From contig CAKNAD010000029.1 in NCBI GenBank assembly GCA_929200515.1, positions 1-10,070 of the forward strand: a DNA stretch of 10,070 nt. Direction: 5' to 3'. Below the pieces are notes generated by a model. It saw only the letters and a list, made by a program, of their open reading frames with translations, made no database searches and was not told the origin of the DNA. Made by a program: the position numbers and the translations under genes. Source of the DNA: Candidatus Gorgonimonas leptogorgiae. Lineage in GTDB: Bacteria; Pseudomonadota; Gammaproteobacteria; Pseudomonadales; Endozoicomonadaceae. Shown here in pieces: positions 6,529 to 10,070 of this stretch (positions are counted from its first letter, which is position 1; each line of letters starts with the position of its first letter).

Positions 6529-7153
6529 TATCGCTTCCTCCGTCTTCTCCGATAACAACAATGAATTTATCAATGAACATATAAGGAGGAATTACTAAAT
6601 TAGTTGGTGCTGGCACACCTTTGTAAACTCTTCCTGCTAAATCAAATTTAGAACCATGGCAAGGACAATGATAGCCTCCTTGCCAAGATTCATCAAAATA
6701 CATTGGTTGTACTTCTGGATAGTATTTAGGAGCACATCCTAAGTGAGTACAAATTCCTATAACAATAAAAAATTCTTTATTTCGAGATCGGAATTCATTT
6801 TTTGCATATGCAGGTTGATCAGATTTTTTTGATAAAGGATCTCGTAACTTGCTATCGTCGTCTTCTAATCTTTTTAGCATTTCTGGTGTTCTACGAACAA
6901 TATATATTGGCTTCCCACGCCATTCGTAAATAATTTGCTGGCCAGGCTCTAGTTTGCTTAGATTAACCTTAACAGAAGCTCCAGCAGCTTTAGCTTTAGC
7001 GCTTGGATTCCAGGATTTTACAAATGGAACTGCAACCCCTAAAATACCAGCTGCACCTATTATAGACGTAGCAGCTACTAAAAACCGGCGCCTATCTTTT
7101 GTTACTGCACTTTTATGTTGACGTCGATCTTCTTTTACGTCGTCTTTACTCAT
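6521..7153 (-). CDS. petA: Rieske iron-sulfur subunit of the bc1 complex
   Basis: This 210-residue protein carries the 2Fe-2S cluster that takes the first electron from ubiquinol at the Qo site. A twin-arginine signal and anchor is visible: RRRFL (21-25) followed by a hydrophobic helix to about residue 45, so export is by Tat with the helix kept as a membrane anchor. The cluster motifs are CTHLGC (135-140) and CPCHGS (163-168). Cys135, His137, Cys163 and His166 are the ligands, and Cys140 and Cys165 form the disulfide. The segments SAKAKAAGA, KFDLAGRV and VPAPTNL are of the beta/gammaproteobacterial type rather than the alphaproteobacterial one. An AGGAG lies nine bases before the ATG. It is the first gene of petABC, 120 bases after the PII gene on the same strand. 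I could not assign a clear promoter in that gap. Confidence 0.96.
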   Translation of the reverse strand: MSKDDVKEDRRQHKSAVTKDRRRFLVAATSIIGAAGILGVAVPFVKSWNPSAKAKAAGASVKVNLSKLEPGQQIIYEWRGKPIYIVRRTPEMLKRLEDDDSKLRDPLSKKSDQPAYAKNEFRSRNKEFFIVIGICTHLGCAPKYYPEVQPMYFDESWQGGYHCPCHGSKFDLAGRVYKGVPAPTNLVIPPYMFIDKFIVVIGEDGGSDNA

Positions 7154-7273
7154 GCATTCGATCTCCTGTGTACTTATTGCGGTGTTTTATATAAAAAGTC
7201 AATAAATTTTATTATGCTGTTGTAAAAGATAAAGCACTTATTTACCTTAATACACACTTAAAATTTCAAGTTT

Positions 7274-7615
7274 CTACAAAGCATCTAAATCAGATTCCGC
7301 CGTGCGTATTCTAATAACTTTTTCTAACGGCGTGACGAGTATCTTGCCATCTCCTATTTTTCCAGTTTTAGATACCTTACAAATACAATCAATGACTTCT
7401 TCTAATAAATCTTCTGGAACAGCAATTTCTATTTTTATTTTTGGTAAAAAGTCAATTATATATTCTGCACCGCGATATAACTCAGCTTGTCCTTTTTGTC
7501 GTCCAAAGCCTTTTACTTCAGATACTGTCATACCTTGAATACCGATTTTGCTTAAAGATTCTTTTACATCATCTAATTTAAAAGGTTTAATAATTGCAGA
7601 TATTAATTTCATCAT
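7274..7615 (-). CDS. glnB: PII nitrogen regulatory protein (GlnB/GlnK family)
   Basis: This 113-residue protein (112 if it starts at the second Met) is a complete PII signal protein. PII trimers sense 2-oxoglutarate, ATP and ADP and control glutamine synthetase, NtrB or AmtB. Motifs present are KLISAIIKPFKLDDV at the N-terminus, the T-loop GFGRQKGQAELYRGAEY with the uridylylation Tyr52 (Tyr51 from the second Met), TGKIGDGKI (87-95), and VIRIRT (104-109). GlnB and GlnK cannot be separated safely from the sequence alone, and there is no adjacent amtB or glnA to decide. Two ATG codons are in tandem (7613-7615 and 7610-7612). AAGGA lies 12 bases before the first, which favours that one. A good promoter lies just upstream, so the gene has its own transcription start, and gcvT precedes it on the same strand. 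Confidence 0.93.
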   Translation of the reverse strand: MMKLISAIIKPFKLDDVKESLSKIGIQGMTVSEVKGFGRQKGQAELYRGAEYIIDFLPKIKIEIAVPEDLLEEVIDCICKVSKTGKIGDGKILVTPLEKVIRIRTAESDLDAL

Positions 7616-7646
7616 ATTACTATAAAATCCTTAACAATAACTTACT

Positions 7647-7675
7647 ATTATAATACTATAAATGAATATATACAA
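7647..7675 (-). promoter_or_regulatory. Sigma70-type promoter of the PII gene
   Basis: Read on the minus strand, TTGTAT (7670-7675) is followed after exactly 17 bases by a consensus TATAAT (7647-7652). Transcription would start near 7640, about 25 bases before the PII start codon. It is the best promoter match I found in the window. It may also supply petABC by read-through, as I saw no strong terminator between the PII gene and petA. I saw no sigma54 (GG-N10-GC) site. Confidence 0.55.
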
Positions 7676-7730
7676 AGGCAAATATAAGGTAGGATAAAAC
7701 ACGTTTTGTAGTTTGTGTAATAATTATATA

Positions 7731-8855
7731 TTATACGTATTGTTTTTTTACAAATGGCATTTGGCATATTTTCATTTTAATTTTATGTTTACGTATATTT
7801 ACATAGACAACTTCACCTAAGTTAGCTTTACATATATCAATATAACCCATGGCAATTGGAACTTGCAAGCAAGGAGATATACACCCGGAGGTAATAATTC
7901 CTATTTCTTTATTGTTATTATCAATTATTGTGTAACCTTTACGTATAGGTATTTTTTTTTCAGCAATGAACCCAACTCTAACTCTTGTTAGTATCGCATC
8001 TGGTGATAGAATAATTTCAGATCCATTAAAACCACCTGGTCTATCACCATTTAAACGTCTGTTTTTGCTTATAATCCACTTTAGCTTACTAGACGCTAGA
8101 GTTGTAGTTTCATCGATATCATTACCATATAGACACAAACCAGCTTCTAAGCGTAATGTATCTCTAGCAGCTAATCCACACCACTCTACTAGGTTATGAG
8201 CTTTAATTTCTGCTACAACTTTAGTTGCTATTTCATTAGGAATAGAAATTTCAAAACCATCTTCTCCTGTGTAACCACACCTAGCTATAAAGCAATCTTT
8301 GCCATATAATGAAATAGTTTTGCAGTCCATAAACTTCATAGTAGTTATTTGCGGAATAATTTCTGCTAATATTAATTTAGTACTAGGTCCTTGCAATGCA
8401 ATTAATGATCTATCTTCTAATATAGTTAAGTTATTATTAATAGATAAATTTTTATTGATAAAGTTAATATCTTTATTTTTACAACCAGCATTGACTACAA
8501 GATAAAAAAAATCTTGATAGCGACTTATTATTAAATCATCTAAAATTTGACCTTGTTCACCTAACAACACAGAATATGCTTGTCTGCCAACAGGTAAATT
8601 CATTAAATCGGTAGGAATTAATTTTTCTAGTTCGTTTATTGATTGCTCGTTATAAGCTATTATAAGCTGCCCCATGTGTGATACATCAAATAAGCCTGCT
8701 TTTTCCCTTGTATGTAGATGTTCTTTGGCGGCTCCTAAGGGATAGCATAAGGGCATTTTATAACCATAAAAATCAACAAATTTAGCATTTTTTTGTTCAT
8801 GTATTGCATATAAAGCAGTATGACTAATGGTAGTTTTTTCAGTTGTTGTGTTCAA
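7731..8855 (-). CDS. gcvT: Aminomethyltransferase, glycine cleavage system T protein
   Basis: This 374-residue protein is the T protein of the glycine cleavage system. It transfers the aminomethyl group from lipoyl-GcvH to tetrahydrofolate, releasing ammonia and giving 5,10-methylene-THF. The family features are FDVSHMGQ (56-63), LDDLII near residue 105, LQGPS (154-158), GYTGEDGFEI (193-202), the LCLYGNDIDE block with the substrate-side Asp, GDRPGGF, and a MPFV segment near the C-terminus. The EHLHTREKAGLFDVSHMGQ region resembles the version I associate with alphaproteobacteria and Vibrio more than the E. coli type. The start codon is TTG, supported by GAGG six bases upstream and by no in-frame ATG until Met34. 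gcvH and gcvP are not adjacent, so if the pathway works they lie elsewhere. It is divergent from pdxJ. Confidence 0.93.
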   Translation of the reverse strand: MNTTTEKTTISHTALYAIHEQKNAKFVDFYGYKMPLCYPLGAAKEHLHTREKAGLFDVSHMGQLIIAYNEQSINELEKLIPTDLMNLPVGRQAYSVLLGEQGQILDDLIISRYQDFFYLVVNAGCKNKDINFINKNLSINNNLTILEDRSLIALQGPSTKLILAEIIPQITTMKFMDCKTISLYGKDCFIARCGYTGEDGFEISIPNEIATKVVAEIKAHNLVEWCGLAARDTLRLEAGLCLYGNDIDETTTLASSKLKWIISKNRRLNGDRPGGFNGSEIILSPDAILTRVRVGFIAEKKIPIRKGYTIIDNNNKEIGIITSGCISPCLQVPIAMGYIDICKANLGEVVYVNIRKHKIKMKICQMPFVKKQYV

Positions 8856-8902
8856 GGTAAACCTCAGTATTTAAATTTTATTTATTGGCTTTGATCTGCT
8901 AA

Positions 8903-8908
8903 TATAAT
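8903..8908 (+). promoter_or_regulatory. Candidate -10 box for pdxJ-acpS
   Basis: A consensus TATAAT lies 36 bases before the pdxJ ATG in the 89-base gap shared with the divergent gcvT. The best -35 at a normal distance is a poor TTTATT (8881-8886, 16-base spacing). The position suits a short leader, with the Shine-Dalgarno AGGAA at 8935-8939. No clear operator or riboswitch is visible, and in particular the gap is too short for a glycine riboswitch serving gcvT. Confidence 0.35.
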
Positions 8909-8944
8909 GGTTATACAAATTATACAAAACAGTTAGGAATTTAA

Positions 8945-9676
8945 ATGCAAAACCCGCTACCGCTATTAGGTGTTAATATAGATCATGTTGCCACATTAAG
9001 ACAAGCACGACAAATAAACTATCCTGACCCTATTCACGCTGCATTACAGGCTGAATTAGCCGGAGCAGATTTTATTACTTTACACTTAAGAGAAGATAGG
9101 CGTCATATACAAGATCATGATGTAATCCAATTAAAACAGTTAATGCAAACAAAAATGAACCTAGAGCTGTCAACACAACAGATTATGATTGATTTTGCAA
9201 AAAAAATCCAACCATATAATGTTTGTCTAGTTCCAGAGAATAGACAAGAGATAACCACAGAAGGTGGTTTAGATGTAATTAGCGGAATAACACAAATAAC
9301 TAATATGTGTTCTCAGCTATTAAATTATGGAATAAATGTCTCATTGTTTATTGATCCAGATACTAAACAAATTGATGCGGCCTGTGAAACTGGAGCTAAA
9401 GCTATAGAACTACATTCTGGGGAATGGGCTAATAATAATACACAAGATGAATTAACTATATTAAAAGATGCTACTACATATGCTATTTCTAAAGGTTTAA
9501 CTGTTAATGTTGGACATGGATTAAATTACCATAATGTAAAACCTGTAGTAGCCATCGATGGTATTACCGAGTTAAATATTGGGCATGCTATTATTTCACG
9601 TGCTATATTTACAGGGATACAAGGTGCTGTGTCTGATATGATACAATTAATACAAACATCAAGAAGTACTAAATAA
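8945..9676 (+). CDS. pdxJ: Pyridoxine 5'-phosphate synthase
   Basis: This 243-residue TIM-barrel enzyme makes the last step of the DXP-dependent vitamin B6 route, condensing 1-deoxy-D-xylulose 5-phosphate with 3-amino-2-oxopropyl phosphate to pyridoxine 5'-phosphate. The family signatures are all present: GVNIDHVATLRQAR (9-22), HLREDRRHI (47-55), LEL (73-75) with the catalytic Glu74, CLVPENR (94-100), ELHSGEWA (155-162), GHGLNY (190-195) and ELNIGHAIISRAI (209-221). His47, Glu74 and His191 correspond to the catalytic His, Glu and His. The length is normal. AGGAA five bases before the ATG supports the start. It is followed after three bases by acpS, a common gammaproteobacterial pair, but the usual upstream partners rnc, era and recO are not here. 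Confidence 0.96.
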   Translation: MQNPLPLLGVNIDHVATLRQARQINYPDPIHAALQAELAGADFITLHLREDRRHIQDHDVIQLKQLMQTKMNLELSTQQIMIDFAKKIQPYNVCLVPENRQEITTEGGLDVISGITQITNMCSQLLNYGINVSLFIDPDTKQIDAACETGAKAIELHSGEWANNNTQDELTILKDATTYAISKGLTVNVGHGLNYHNVKPVVAIDGITELNIGHAIISRAIFTGIQGAVSDMIQLIQTSRSTK

Positions 9677-9679
9677 GTT

Positions 9680-10060
9680 ATGATAGTAGGAATAGGAACT
9701 GACATAGTAGATATTACGCGTATTGAAAAAATATCTAGTAAATACAAAAAAAAATTTGCTAAAAGGATATTATCTGCGACAGAATATAGTATATGGAAAA
9801 CTGAAAAATACCCATATAGATATTTAGCGAAAAGATTTGCTGCTAAAGAGGCAACATTCAAAGCTTTAGGTGTTGGTCTTGGGAAAGTAAAATTTCAAGA
9901 CATAGAGATTACAAGGCGAAAGTCAGGAGCTCCCGTACTAAAATTGTGCAATCAGGCATTGATTTTACAAAATAATTTAGGTGTTGATAAACTACATATA
10001 AGTATATCAGATGAAGCCACCTATGCAGTTGCTACTGTAATATTTGAGTCATCTGTTTAG
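9680..10060 (+). CDS. acpS: Holo-[acyl-carrier-protein] synthase
   Basis: This 126-residue protein transfers 4'-phosphopantetheine from coenzyme A to apo-ACP, which switches on fatty-acid synthesis. The two family motifs are present: GIGTDIVDI (4-12) with the metal-binding Asp8, and RFAAKEA (52-58) with Glu57. GVGLG (64-68) and a C-terminal HISISDE segment (about 106-112) are also typical. The length is normal for AcpS, and the gene is complete, ending ten bases before the window edge. It starts three bases after the pdxJ stop and has no clear Shine-Dalgarno of its own, so its translation is probably coupled to pdxJ. Confidence 0.95.
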   Translation: MIVGIGTDIVDITRIEKISSKYKKKFAKRILSATEYSIWKTEKYPYRYLAKRFAAKEATFKALGVGLGKVKFQDIEITRRKSGAPVLKLCNQALILQNNLGVDKLHISISDEATYAVATVIFESSV

Positions 10061-10070
10061 ATTTATACAT

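Noticed and set aside
6529..6573. Upstream ATG adding 15 residues to cytochrome b
   Set aside because: The internal ATG at 6528 has GGAGG at the right distance and matches the usual N-terminus. The extra residues come from petA sequence.
7196..7210. TTGACT followed by TATAAA on the minus strand upstream of petA
   Set aside because: The two boxes are only about five to seven bases apart, far too close for a sigma70 promoter.
7302..7538. 78-residue plus-strand frame over the PII gene
   Set aside because: It is antisense to a complete PII protein.
7690..7715. AAAAC-GTTTT symmetry after gcvT as a terminator
   Set aside because: The arms leave only a two-base loop, which cannot fold, and no T-tract follows.
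7966..8505. Two plus-strand frames (7966-8199, 8299-8505) inside gcvT
   Set aside because: Both are antisense to conserved GcvT sequence and show no family features.
9526..9861. 111-residue minus-strand frame across the pdxJ-acpS junction
   Set aside because: It overlaps the conserved ends of both genes on the other strand, so it is a shadow.

Overview
The window looks like part of the chromosome of an AT-rich, probably host-associated gammaproteobacterium. The taxonomic clues are a beta/gamma-type Rieske protein (a CPCHGSKFDLAG-type cluster loop and a VPAPTNL-type C-terminal region), the petA-petB-petC order and the pdxJ-acpS pair. The low G+C and a eukaryote-like gene suggest an intracellular or protist-associated lifestyle. 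A Legionellales-like lineage is plausible, but I cannot fix the taxon.

The left part (1-4528) looks accessory. Positions 1-905 hold no convincing gene: about 230 bases of ordinary composition are followed by 600 bases (241-840) of only about 13-14% G+C. A truncated IS256/Mutator-type transposase follows at 906-1646. A 23-bp half-site occurs inverted at 207-229 and 1685-1707. The second copy is one arm of a 50-nt hairpin between the transposase remnant and the next gene.

The most striking gene is at 1735-3951 on the minus strand. It encodes a 738-residue protein with the architecture and many signature residues of eukaryotic NSF, the N-ethylmaleimide-sensitive factor that disassembles SNARE complexes: an N domain, a catalytic D1 AAA+ domain and a degenerate D2 domain. 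It is preceded by a Sec-type signal peptide or membrane anchor. A bacterial NSF-like protein suggests interference with host vesicle fusion. A divergent gene at 4206-4490 encodes a small basic protein I do not recognise.

The right part (4529-10060) is core metabolism. Leftward on the minus strand lie gcvT (glycine cleavage T protein, TTG start), a PII signalling protein with a good sigma70-type promoter, and the overlapping petA-petB-petC operon for cytochrome bc1. Rightward are pdxJ and acpS, three bases apart, for pyridoxine-phosphate synthesis and acyl-carrier-protein activation. Together they indicate an aerobic respiratory chain, one-carbon/glycine metabolism, nitrogen-status sensing and cofactor synthesis. 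Six short reading frames lying over these genes in other frames were judged to be shadows. I saw no tRNA, rRNA or CRISPR array.
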